Origin: Globodera rostochiensis
Lineage: Eukaryota; Nematoda; Chromadorea; Rhabditida; Heteroderidae
DNA: 64,000 nt
Assembly: GCA_018350325.1 (NCBI GenBank)
Contig: JAEVLN010000003.1
Coordinates: 579,985 to 643,984 of the forward strand
Direction: 5' to 3'
Made by a program: the position numbers and the translations under genes. This document shows positions 48,166 to 60,200 of the stretch, in pieces. Under the pieces are notes generated by a model that was given only the letters and a program-made list of their open reading frames with translations, made no database searches and had not been told where the DNA came from. Each line of letters opens with the position of its first letter. Within the stretch, counting starts at the first letter, position 1.

Positions 48166-48359
48166 TAAATTTGATAATCCAAAATTTTTTCACCAAATTT
48201 TTTTGAAATGCAACAAAACACAATGCTTCGCGTCGAACTAGTTGGCGTTACCACAGCGATACTCATCCAAATACGGCTTCATCATTAAAGGAAAACATTT
48301 TTTTCTTTAAATTTTACGAAAAAAGAGAAAAAACCAAAAAGATAAGAATTTTAGGAGAA

Positions 48360-48515
48360 TTTTTTTCCTAATTCACAAATTTGTCATTTTTGGAAGAAAA
48401 AGCTGAAGAGCCACCGATAGAGGACGAAAGTGCGGTGCTCAGTTGAAGCATAAAAATTTAAAAATAATAGTTAAAAATAAAATTTAAAAAAATCAACAAA
48501 ATTTACGTGTTTTTT
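48360..48515 (-). pseudogene. Decayed duplicate of the last exon of the CASPR-like receptor
   Basis: Closely similar to 51345-51475 (shared GACGAAAGTGCGGTGCTCAG, TTGAAGC and ATCAACAAAATTTACGTGTT) and in the same orientation. The copy keeps the acceptor-side part of the terminal exon but lacks the rest. It lies about 3 kb away, beyond the plus-strand Cys-rich gene. Confidence 0.7.
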
Positions 48516-48845
48516 TCGAAAAATGTTGTTAAAATTTTGGTGTTTTAGATCATATTTTGGCTGCTTTTAGTCAATATTTTGGACCTATTTTTACAAGAAC
48601 TCAAATAAAAATACCTATTTTGATTTATTTAGTGCATTATAAATATTTTTGTAATAATTTATATTATTTTTAAAGAATTTTATGAGCACTTCCCTGACGG
48701 ATGTACCCACACAAAAATGCCATTTACGACGGGCATATATATTGGTATTTAGGCGTGAGGGAATCATCCAAAAAAAGTTGCCGATAATTAAGCGAAGCGC
48801 TCTCACTTCTCTGGCCAACACTCTCTCTCTAAACGCGATGACCCC

Positions 48846-48878
<33 letters not shown>

Positions 48879-49071
48879 CCGCCCATTCGGACATTTCTTT
48901 TAATGGGTCGTCACATATTGTTCATTTATGTCGCGATTTGATGCACATTTTTTTCTCTTCTTTTTTTATTCACTCTCATTCAGTTTTACTTAATTAATAA
49001 TTTTTATTATTTCCGGTTGTGATTTTTCGGGATTTATCCAAAAAAAAAATAGCCACCAGATAGGTGGTAGG

Positions 49072-49185
49072 TAGGGTTGGACAAGAACGGGTATCCGGAA
49101 CCGGGACCGGTATTCGGGTGTCAAGGAACCGGGTGGAACCGCTATCCGGGGGACCCGGATAATATCCGGTCTTGTCCAACCCTAG
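49072..49185. repeat. TAGGGTTGG…CCAACCCTA hairpin
   Basis: Ends TAGGGTTGGACAAGA and TCTTGTCCAACCCTA are inverse copies; the inside is made of CCGG / GGAACCGG repeats. Confidence 0.75.
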
Positions 49186-49269
49186 TGGTAGGTATCCGGT
49201 TTTCACAGAATAACACCATAAATAAATCTGATTTTTTAATTTATAAAAACTCTTAATTGACAGATTAAA

Positions 49270-50757
49270 ATGGTTCAACAGTTCCCGCCCATCTCACACA
49301 TATTGAACACGTTGGGGAGTCCACAGCTGATGGACACTCTAAACGAGTGCTTGGAATACCAGGTGAACCACGGAAGGAATGCCCCCGCAATGTGCGCCTA
49401 AGCCAATAAAATTATCCATAAAATGGCTTAAGAACCCGCGCGCGATTGAAAACACAGGACGAGTACTTAGCAATCATGGTTTGAACTTCATCATGGCCGC
49501 AGTCAAACAAGGCATTGCGTAAGTCTATTTAAAAATTACGGTATAAATTAATGAAAATTGCGTTTTTTAAAAAATTTTTCACAAATTTTGAGATAAAGCG
49601 GACTATAATTAAGTATTCAGAGAGCAGATGATTTGTCGTTGTTGCGGTGAGCACATCGCCCTTGACGACCTTTGCTATTGCCCGGACGCAAAAACAAAAT
49701 GCCATCATGGCACAAGGTAAAAACAACAATTCATTTTTATTTGTGACATTTTATTTTTGTTCCTTTTTTGATAATATTGCCGAATACATACCTCCCGAAA
49801 CACATATTCGACATTTTCCGTTTTTTGATTTACCTAAACGATACCAGAGCCAAGATTCCGACCAGAGATGTAACCGGATGCCGAAAAAGGTCCGGCATCC
49901 GGTTACATCCCTACTCCCGATCGACTATTTTTGGGATTGGGTCGGGATTCAGCCTGGATTCCGAAAAATCGGTTTGGCCGGCCTTTAGTTTAAATAGAGA
50001 TAGAACAATTGAGATTCTCGTCGAGATTTTTTTTGAGTTCTCGACAAAATTATCGGCGTTCCAGTGTTTTCTCAAAGTTTAAAGACGGGATTAGGTAATT
50101 TACATATGTAGTTGCTGTGAGACGCGCAAGATCGTGGCTGATGGCTGGCCAACGTTTGACCATCTCCAACAGGCGGAACAGCCAATAGCCGTTGCTGTTG
50201 TGGAGCTCGCCGTGTTCCCCAAATTCAGCGTGGTGCTGAAGGAGAACAAATGTGAGGGATTGATCGAAATGTTGGAGCAACTGGCTGAAAGTGAAGCTGT
50301 ACGTAGAAACTTCGAAGACGGCAAGTTCCTAAAATAAGATTTAGAAATTCTAAGCATGCAAAATGACATTTTAGAGGACCAGGGCTTTTTTTCCAACATG
50401 AGCATTGATCTCGAGGAGGTTGGACTGCACAACATGGAGGACGCCTTCATGACGGTCGGGGTGGAACTGTGGGGGGGGGGGGGTAATATTGTCAAAAACT
50501 AATAATCTTTTAGTTAAAGGAAACCAATTTCTGCGATTTTGAATCCCAAATTTGGAAGTGGCATTCAATTTCCAAAATGTTTGGGAAACACTGTAAATAA
50601 ATCCTTTTGTTTTTAGGCGATTCATTGGGATTTTGTCTGCAAGAAGTGCAAGAAACAGCTGAAGTTGGACGACATTTGCTACTGCGATGATGCCAAGACC
50701 AAGTGCCATTGTAACTCGCGCACTTGTTGCACTGTGACTCAGGAGGCGGCAAATTGA
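49270..50757 (+). CDS. Unrecognised protein with duplicated Cys-rich domain
   Basis: Six exons, all phases consistent: 49270-49391, 49471-49518, 49621-49716, 50112-50320, 50375-50460 and 50617-50757, giving 233 residues. The fourth intron (50321-50374) appears to be GC-AG (GACG|GCAAGT…TTTTAG). Two copies of a Cys-rich module are seen. The first, split over exons 3 and 4, reads CRCCGEHIALDDLCYCPDAK and then TKCHHGTSCC; the second, in exon 6, reads CKKCKKQLKLDDICYCDDAK and then TKCHCNSRTCC. The consensus C-x2-C-x5-LDD-x-CYC-x-DAKTKCH-x(3-5)-CC could bind zinc or form disulfides. The middle is acidic and helical (ENKCEGLIEMLEQLAESEAV). No signal peptide or membrane span. I do not recognise the family. 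It is the only multi-exon gene on the plus strand. Confidence 0.7.
49867..49909. repeat. Perfect 17-bp-stem hairpin
   Basis: GATGTAACCGGATGCCG and its exact inverse, with a 9-base loop, inside intron 3 of the Cys-rich gene. A weaker relative (GGGATGTAACCGGGCATTCC) is at 10193-10235 in the phosphatase gene region. Confidence 0.8.
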
Positions 50758-51001
50758 CTTGATCTGAGTGATCATTGAGACAGACCATCGTGGCATTATA
50801 TATTCGAATCAATTTCTTTAAATTTGGGCGAGAATGATGGCATGAATAAATGATTCATTTTAATAATTAGTGTCAATTGTTAGTGTGATTTAAAAATTTA
50901 GCATCCAATTTTAAATGAATCCCCTAGATTAGTTTTTCTGAAAGGCCATGGTTTGCCTCCGTTTGTTGAACATTTTGATCAAGGACTTTTCTAGAAGTTT
51001 T

Positions 51002-51145
51002 CGAGTATGCCGAGCATGAATTTGACCTAAAAGCGTGGGGACCTTAGGCTTAACCTAAGCCTCAGTTCGGCTCGAGTATGCTAAGCATAAATTTAACCTC
51101 AAAGTTTGGGGACTTTAGGCTTAAACCTAAGCCTCAGTTCGGCTT
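51002..51145. repeat. Two ~71-bp tandem units with TTAGGC palindromes
   Basis: Units 51002-51072 and 51073-51145 share CGAGTATGC, AAGCATxAATTTxACCT, GTGGGGAC-like and CCTCAGTTCGGCT. Each contains TTAGGCTTAA(A)CCTAAGCC, a palindrome of the telomere-type TTAGGC motif. Confidence 0.8.
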
Positions 51146-51277
51146 ATGAAATTGGTAGCAAAAATATCTGATAGACTTGATTTTGCACAAATGATCTAAT
51201 TTATTAATTAAAAAAAACAAAAACAAACAAAAAATAAAAATAATTTTCTGAGCTGTTCAAAATAATCCAATCAAATG

Positions 51278-54200
51278 TCAGCCAATGTCATCGCTTTTTT
51301 CAGTCAATTTTAGGTGATTTTCATGCAATTTTTGTCCTCTGCCGCCGATGGAATTTTCGGAAGAAAAATGTGAGGAGCCGCCGATGGAAGACGAAAGTGC
51401 GGTGCTCAGTTGAAGCCTAAAAATATTTAAAAAAATTAAAATTTAAAAAAATCAACAAAATTTACGTGTTTTCATCAAACAATTCGGGCGCATTCTCATC
51501 AAAAGCTTGACCAATTGTCGTCGATTCTTCACCGGCAGATGAAATTGCCGGGTCGTCTTGAACACATTTCAGTCAATTAAAGCATTTTACCCAAAATAAC
51601 ATTTATTTCCAAAATTTGAGAATTAGAGCGACCTGTTAGTCATATTTAAGCATTTTTCCAAAGTTTTTTTTTGTTGGTATTTTTAAATGACTGTTTTTAG
51701 TTCAATTTTGGACTTTTAGACGTTCTCAATTAAAAATATTTTAAAAATATATATTAATTTACCTAGTGCCTTTATTAATTAGGTATATATTTTTAAGTAG
51801 TTGTATTATTAAAAGAATTTATTTTCAAATTAGACAAAAAATTAAGGATTCATTGCATTATGATCAAATGGACCTAAGCTTTTAAAAGAAATTGCCGGGG
51901 AAGAGGACGAAATTGCGCCATTTTCTGCAAATTGTTCTTCTTGTGCCGTAAAATAAACTGTCGACGAAGAGGCGGCGGTGGCGGCACTGTCCTGCTGCTG
52001 TGCACGTTCACGCTCGACGGCGTGCGCAGGCGGCGCCTGCAGAATTAATTTATTTTACATTTTTTACAAAAATGACATTGTTGGGCGAGCCTTACCTTTC
52101 ATTATTATCTTAAATTTTAGTTAAAAGCAACTCAATTTAAATATTATAACATTCACCGGTGTAACAATAATTCTTAATTTAATTATAATTTTGTTTAATT
52201 ACGGTAATAGCCGCCGCCGACTGTATTTTGACGGGAAAATTGCGCAGAATGGAAGCGCCCGGCTTTGGCTCAGGCGGCGCCGTCGGCGTAACAGCGGGCG
52301 CAATTCCACAAAATGAGCCCTCCAGGGGAAAGAATCCTGGAAAAGTTTTTAATAAATTAATTAATTGTTATTCAAATAATTATAATTACTTTTGTGTTGA
52401 GCCAACTGAATGGGTTCCAATGAATCGCTTCTGCTCGTAAATCGCCGTTTCACTGGGCCATTCGTTTCAACTGAACTTTTGAGATATTAAATATAAAAAA
52501 GTTTGTTCAAAAATTATTATACCGATTAGTTGAAAAATGTAAAATAATAAAATGATCAAATAAATCGTCCACCTTTCAACATTGGCCTTTTTTGCTCTGA
52601 TAGTAATTTGGCCGATGGTTTTTGCAGAACATAAGTTCGGCCAATTAGTTGTCGAACTGTCTGTCTGCAGAGAAAAGCGATCAGAAGAAGACAAAATGCC
52701 GACAAAATGATCAGCAAAAGAAGAATTAAGAGCCAGCGGGCGAACTCGTGATCTAACGACGATTAATTGCATTATGAATAAATCCACTTTTTTAAAAATA
52801 TGTATTAAGAATTAGAATTGAATGTTTTAAATATATTATTTTTATTAAATCCAAAGATCATCCATCACCTTCCCCATTTTTCTCTGCAGTTGATGGGCCG
52901 TTGTCTTTGACCAATTTGGCCGAGTTCACTTCGTCATGGAATGGAATTGGCCCAAACGGCGCCTCCCACACCGGAAAGCTCACATTCCGTTGGGCTTCTT
53001 TTATAAATACGATTGTGATCAATCAAGCATTTGAAAATCAATCAATTTTGCTATTTTAATCCAATCAAAAATATATTTGAAAAATCGTCTACCCCAATTT
53101 AAATATAATTATTTAATCAACAATACAAATGGATGTATAAAAAAGGCAGTCACTTTTTGCCTTTTCCGGCACTTTGAATTGGCCGCATCCGGTGGGTGCC
53201 AACGGCTCTTCGGCAGACGGCGGCTCATTGAACACATTTCGATGAAGCAATTCGCTTTTTTGAAAATAATACAAAAATGGGGTAAAAGTGAGCTTGTGCA
53301 CGTCGCGTTCGAACACAATGAGCGCACCTAAAATTTGACTTTTTTTTTAGTTAAATATATAAAATTTAGTCCGCCAACGATAAAACAAAAAAACTAATTC
53401 TTAGTGTGGAGCCTTGACTTGAGATTGAATCTTCCCAAGTCCGGAATATCGGTCCCGACCGTAAAAGTGAATCCTATCCAAGTTCAATCCCGGCTAATCC
53501 CGATCACGATATTTCCTTAAAATTCTGATCCCGCTCTAACCCTAGTTTCGATCGCGGATTTTCATAATTGAAATTTGAAAAATACGATCAAAAAATTCTT
53601 CGTTTTTTTACAATTTTAAAATTAAAAAAAATTGTTGAAAAGATAATTTTATTTTTATTAAAATTATTATTATTATCAAAATTCACTTGAAATGCTTCCA
53701 ATGAAATGGTCAATTTGTTGTGGCCACCAAATTGTTGTTGTCTCCAAATGTTTTGTAACCGTTTGAATGCCATTTTCACGCAAATCCAATTGCTGCTGCG
53801 GCTGCCTAACATTTCGTGCCAATATTTGGCGCATTGCATCCGCCAAAAGATTGGAGTCCGGATTATGTTCAGGGCCTGGCATAATGCCATCGGTGGGCAT
53901 CGAATTGGCATCGGCATGGTCGGCCTCCTTTCCATCCGCGGCCTCCACCCGCTGTCGTTCTTCACTTCTGAAAAAATATTTAAAGTAATTTTTTCAAAAT
54001 TTCTTTCGAATATTTCCATTTATTACTGAATTTAAATTAAATGTTATCTAAGAAAAAATTGGGTACAGTTAAACGTTGTTGGCAATTTAATTTTAATTTT
54101 AAAAAATTTTGAATGTTTAATACACGCTTTCACTGCCACTTTGATCGTTCGGAGTTGAAACAGTCTCCCCATGGTTTTCCACCACATTTTTACGACCACC

Positions 54201-57200
54201 AAAATAAAATCGTTGCGCATTGGCCAAATTCATCCCTTCGCACGCAATCAGCCAACTCCGTCGAATCCCGTAGAGTTCGAGCAGTTCAACTCTCACATTA
54301 TTTGACAAAAAATGTACATGGAAGTGATGGCGAAGGCCCTAAAATAATAGACAAAAATATTTAAACATTTTTATTCAAAAATATTAATTAAAACAATTTT
54401 TTATTATAGTATTTTTTTACAAAATAATTTAAATTATTGAATAAATTACATCATTAAAAATGCCGGTAATGTGCTGCACATTTATAGGCCCTTCTGGTCC
54501 AAACACTCCCACAAAAAGTGTACCATTTCTGTCCAAAACAACATGAAATTCCCTACAAAAAAAATTGTGATTGAATTTGTTTAATTTTCAAAAATTATTT
54601 TTGTTAACCGTCCGTCCTCAAAATAAATTGTGGCCAATTGTTGCGCATGGCGTTGTTTATTAGTGCCATTTTTGACAGCGTAGGCAAAGCTCAACGTTTG
54701 CCGGTCGCTTTGTTGGAAAAAGGCGAAACGTTTCGGCTCGGCCATGTCGAAAACGACGGAGGAGTTGCCGATGAACGACAAGCCGATGTCTAAATGAGCT
54801 ATTTATTATGTATTTAATATATTTTTCATAACCAAAATAAACATATTTCGGTTCAGAGTAGGGTTGGAGCCGGAGGTGGGGATCCCCGGTCAAACCGGAC
54901 GGGGATGAAAATGGCCGGGGATCCCCGGTTTTCCCCGTCCCCGCCCGGCTCCAACCCTAGTTCAGAAACTTTCCCCTAATAGTAAGGGGACGGGAACAAA
55001 CTGGTGGCGGGTGCCGACTGTCGCGGCACGCGTCTGAGGGTGCCAAAATTTTCAAAATTTTTAATAATTTTCAACTTGTTCTGTGTGATATTTTGACGTT
55101 CTTAATTAAATTTCAACTTTACCTTCCGTGCAATTTTCTCCAGTGAATGAGCTTCGCGCGCAGTCACATTGAATTGTTTTTGCGCTGTTTGCGCTATTCC
55201 AATTCACCTGAAAATTAAATATAAGCCGAGTGTTTTTTTTGTTTGTCGAATTTTTAATGAATTAAATTATTTTAGAGAATTATTTACTGACTGAACATTG
55301 ACCGCCATTCTCACAATGAAGTTGGTCGCACTGTACATGCTCACAGCCAATTTGAACGGAATCTAAGAGACATAAATTTGTTAAGCAAATTTATAACTTT
55401 TCATAAATCCGATCAAAAAGTTTACCCAAATTTTAAAACTTTAAGCAGCCTAATTAAAAAAAAATTTTCAACAAAATTTTTTATTCACAAAAAAACGTGC
55501 CACACGACGCACCCACCCCAATTTTTGTGTGCCAATGTTCGATTTGTAATCGCTTCCCGCATGTCCACTTTTTCACCGTCCACCAACAGTCCGCGAATGC
55601 AGCCTTTCAACTGCGGAACATTCGACAAATACACCGGAAGTCTAAAGAATTTTAAATAATTTAAAATAATGGTCACGCGTTTTTACGTTATTTTAGAAAT
55701 ATTTTAGTTTAAAATAAATCGCCAAACAAAAAAGAGTTTTAAATTATATAAATTAAATTTAAAAAGTGCCTTTCGCGCCTTTCGCGTCTTTGGCGCTTTG
55801 CTCTTGGCATACCGCCGACATAAAGCATGTGAAAGAATCGCGCTTTTTCTGGTGGCACTGGCGGAGCTGGTGGCAAAATTGCATCTTTTAAAAAAAGGCA
55901 ATTTTAACCAAAAAGGGTCAAAATATTAATTAGAAAAAAGTTTGCCTTTAAAAACTCAAAATTTAATTTATTAATTAATTATCTTTATTTGTGTGTCCAT
56001 TTCCCTCTAAATATTCATTCATTAATTCATTGACCACCATCGTCATTTGGTGCCGCTTCTTCGTGCCGTCCATTTGAATCGCTGATCACCGACGCCGCCG
56101 CCGTCGTGTCAATCTGTTGATCGGACAGCGGCTGATCGTTCAGCAATGTGGGGCCAATTTCACATTGATCGTCGTCAACATGAAGAATGGTTGTTGTTGT
56201 GCCCGGCCCGGCCGCATTACGCTCCAACACTAACTGAAGCCAACGCATGTCGTTGAATGCTGAAAAAGGCTTTATTTAAAACGTTTAATTTTTGAATTCA
56301 AACAAAACTTTAATTATTTTTAAATTTAATTTTTTTATAACTTTTTGCCGGCGGAGCAAACAGAGAACAGCTGACAATTTTGCTCAAATTATTCAAAGTG
56401 AGCACAATTTGATATTCGTCAGCCAGATGAATCTTAATATGAAATCAATTTTAAATAATAAAAATAACAAATTTGGATAGATTAAAGACCCTTAACCGCT
56501 CTTTTGGAATCGGGATCCCGGCCCAACCCGGAAATCTCCCAAAAATGATCGGCCTGGATCCTCCGGTCCCGATCGATCACAAAAATCCCCCAAAAATGAT
56601 CGGTTGGGATCCCGCGTAATTGTTAAAATTTCGTCATTTTTTTGGTCAAATTTTTCATAAATTATGCCAATTACTTGCACAAAATTATCAACGTGATCAT
56701 GTTCGTAGAGAAACTGTAAATAATTTGAACAAATATATACAATGATTAATCAAACAAAAAAATAAATAAATTAATATGCAATTATTAATTAATTTAATTT
56801 AATTATCCCACTAATGCCCGTCTCTGATCCGTCCGAACGCTGAAAATGACGTCCGAATGGAGGGCACTGACGGGAAGATCGAAAAAACGCAAAAATCCCC
56901 AAGTTCCGCCACGAAATGTTGCGGAAGAATTTGTGTTGATATCTAATTAGGTAATTAAAAATTCGTCTTTGAAAAACACCGCCAAATTTTCGCGCAAATA
57001 ATTCTCTCACTTTTCTCACAGTGCTCTCCGTAATGTATTCGTGGCAATTTGCACGCGCACGAAGTACTTTCCGTGTCAAAATGTTCAACACATTTGGAGT
57101 CTGTAATTTTAAATTTAATAAATTATTATTAATAAAGATTATTTAATTTACACCTTAAAATGCCAAAAGAAAAAAATTGCAATTTCAGGCTTATCTAATT

Positions 57201-60200
57201 CATAACATAAACCGCTGTTGAATAAAAATTATTCAAATTTTACACCTTGTTCACACTTATGCTCAGCGCACAGCTCAACGCATCCGGAAGCAACTACTTG
57301 AACTGCAACAAAAAGTAGTTTTTTATTTTCCTAATAAAAATTATTTTAGAATGTTTAATTTTTTCAATAATTCCTCCTTTTAGAGCCCGCTTTGAGAGGG
57401 TTAAAAAACAGAAAAGGCCCCGGGGGGGGCACATTACAAAAAAAATACGGGGGGGGGGGGGGGGGGGGAGGTAAAGTGCCATAAATGCATACAATCTTCA
57501 TCTTTTGCCTTCTGCGCCAATTGCTCGTGCCAATTCAGCAGCTTTTGGTCAATTTGAAAGTTTCCAAGGCATCCGACAAAGCCATTGCCTCTGGCATTTA
57601 AATTCAATTAATTATTATTTTTTAATTTTTATTTTTCATTATTTATTTTCACACTTTTCGTCGCCACCGATGGTAAATTTGGTGGACGTTGCGAATGGAA
57701 ATGAAAGCGGCTGAAAGGCATTCAAACGATCGACAGAAAAGCGAATTTCGCCACGAAACACTTCGACCAAAACCTAAAAGAATAAATTACGCTTTTTTGG
57801 ATAATTTAAAAAAAATTAAGTAAAATAATTAATTTAGGTTAATTTTATATATTTAATAATTTACTCGATGCCAAAACAAATCGTTCAGCGGCCGTTGGGA
57901 CGCAATGGAAATGCTCATTTCTCGACGAATTTCCCGTTTCTGTTGTTGAACGGCAGCATTTTGGTTGATTTCGGCACTTTTTTCAGCTTCCTCCATGCTG
58001 GCCTGATGCGACAATGTCAACTCGATACGGTAGCCTAAAATGCTCTTGATACTATACTACAGTATGCTTGCTTCAATACTTTCAACATTAGAGCCCTGAA
58101 AATCTCGATAGTTTCTGGGACCGAGATGGCGGTTCCCGGATTGGTGCCAACGCCGGGACCAAGATGGCGGTTCCCGGATTGGTGCCAACTAGAGCCCGGA
58201 CTTGAGCTTCGAGCGAGACTCGAGACGAGACTCTCGAAAAAATCTCGGGTCTCGAAAAATCTCGAAAATTCAATTTTGTTCGAGACGAGATCTCGAGGTC
58301 GAGATTCTCGAAAATCTCGAGTCTCGAAAAATCTCGAGCCGGAACAAGTCGAGATTCGAGATTTTTGATGAAAATATAATTTTTTTCCAAAATTCTCAGA
58401 AACTCCACCAAATTTTGTACGGGTAAAAAGGGAGCACTAGAAGCATGTCTGCAAAATTTGGTCACGAAATATAAGTGTTAGCCTGTGTTCCAAGGTTTTG
58501 AAAATCAAAAGAAATTCAATGGTGGGGGAATAGGTAAATACAATATAGTGTAGGGGTGCAATCGAAAATTTTGCAAAATAAGGACAGTGAAGCTGGGCTT
58601 GACCTATTAGTGGGGTATGAAAGAGCCGGTGAGAAAATTGTTCGAATTTTTTAAACATTTTAAGAAATTTTTCAAATTGAGAAATTTTATTCACTTTTGG
58701 GAGTAAGAGGAGGGTTCGGCGGTGCCGATAGGCGCCGCCAAAAACATTTTGAGTTTTTAACTCAATTTGTTAAGAGATTTGCAGCCAAAATGATGTCCGG
58801 CGGTGCCGACAGGCGCCGCCGGGGGAATTTTTTTACAAAAATTGGAAATCTTTGTTAAGAAAAGCATTGTTTTCATGAAAAATTTTTGGAGTCGAGATCG
58901 AGAATCTCGAGCTCCTTTCGAGCGAGATCTCGAGGTCGAGATTCTCGAAAAATCTCGAAAATTCAGTTTTATTCGAGACGAGATCTCGAGGTCGAGATTT
59001 CTCGAGAATCTCGTCGAGATTTTTCGAGATCTCGAGACGAGATCTCGTCTCGACCGGGCTCTAGTGCCAACGCCGGGACCAAGATGGCGGTTCCCGGATT
59101 GGTGCCAACGCCGGGACCGAGATGGCGGTTCCCGGATTGGTGCCAACGCCGGGACCGAGATGGCGGTTCCCGGATTAGTGCCAACGCCGGGACCGAGATG
59201 GCGGTTCCCGGATTGGTGCCAACGCCGGGACCGAGATGGCGGTTCCCGGATTGGTGCCACCGCCATTTAAACGCTCGCCCTCCGCCAACCTGCTCTTAGC
59301 GAGATTTTCATCTGGAGTCCATTGTCATCCGGGTCCCATCCGGCCACCATTTGGTCAATGTCCGGCTGTCCGGTGCGAAAGTCGAACTCCAGCTGGCGCC
59401 ATGGGCCACCCAACGTGCCGGTGCCAAGCCCGGCGGACGGCGAGCGGAGCGTGACCACCGCCGCGCCGTGCAAAGAAGTGCCGGCTAAAAAATATGCCGA
59501 GCATTGAAATATTTTTGTTAAATTGCCGTAAAATTCCTAAAATAAAAAATCTAAAACGAGAAAGCGTTCATAAGTACAAAACATGCGCTATTTTCATGGA
59601 CAAATAAGCCCCGGCCTGACAAATGAGTTCTTTCCATACGCTGGCAAATTAAGTGAAAGTTTCGATGGTGCCGCCGATTGGCGTGCCGTCAAAAAATGAA
59701 TAAAATTCAAATGTTATTAAGAAAATACTAATGCAAATTTAAATGCTTTTTTGCACACTTTTAGCCTGTCCTCTAACGATCGGAATTTTTGAAAAGGCCG
59801 AGTCCGGGTCCAGAAATCCGGGTGAGTCTGGGCATTTTAAAATCATCCCAGATCAAGACTATCGGATCCGAACAAATCCGGGTCCGGGCCGGTCCGATCT
59901 CTCCTCTCTCTCGCACCTTCTCCGGAACATTCAAGCGGTCCCAACGTAAAATTTTGTGCTCCCCCAAATTGTTGCTGCTGTTGTTGCGGTAAGTCGGCAA
60001 TGTTTGATGCGCGAAAATAGACGGCACTGACGCCGGCACTGGCATTGTACAGAGTGGCCTGGTCAACGGCGCTCGGCTGGGACAAATCGTCGCAGTAGCA
60101 GGCCAACGCGGGGTCTAAACATTTCAAAAAAAAATGACTAAATTATTTTAAATGCACAAATTTTATTTGATTAATTAGATAAAAATCCAAACCCTTCAAA

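Larger units (their letters stand above)
47605..49269. other. Spacer between the CHK-like and Cys-rich genes
   Basis: Divergent promoters are likely here, since the flanking genes point away from each other. It holds a hairpin (48044-48165), a decayed copy of the receptor's last exon (~48360-48515), a 30-base C run (48848-48877) and another hairpin (49072-49185). Confidence 0.45.

Noticed and set aside
58126..59299. Long plus- and minus-strand frames with Arg/Ser-rich repeats
   Set aside because: Produced by the 38-bp array and the TCGAGA element, whose units stay open in several frames.
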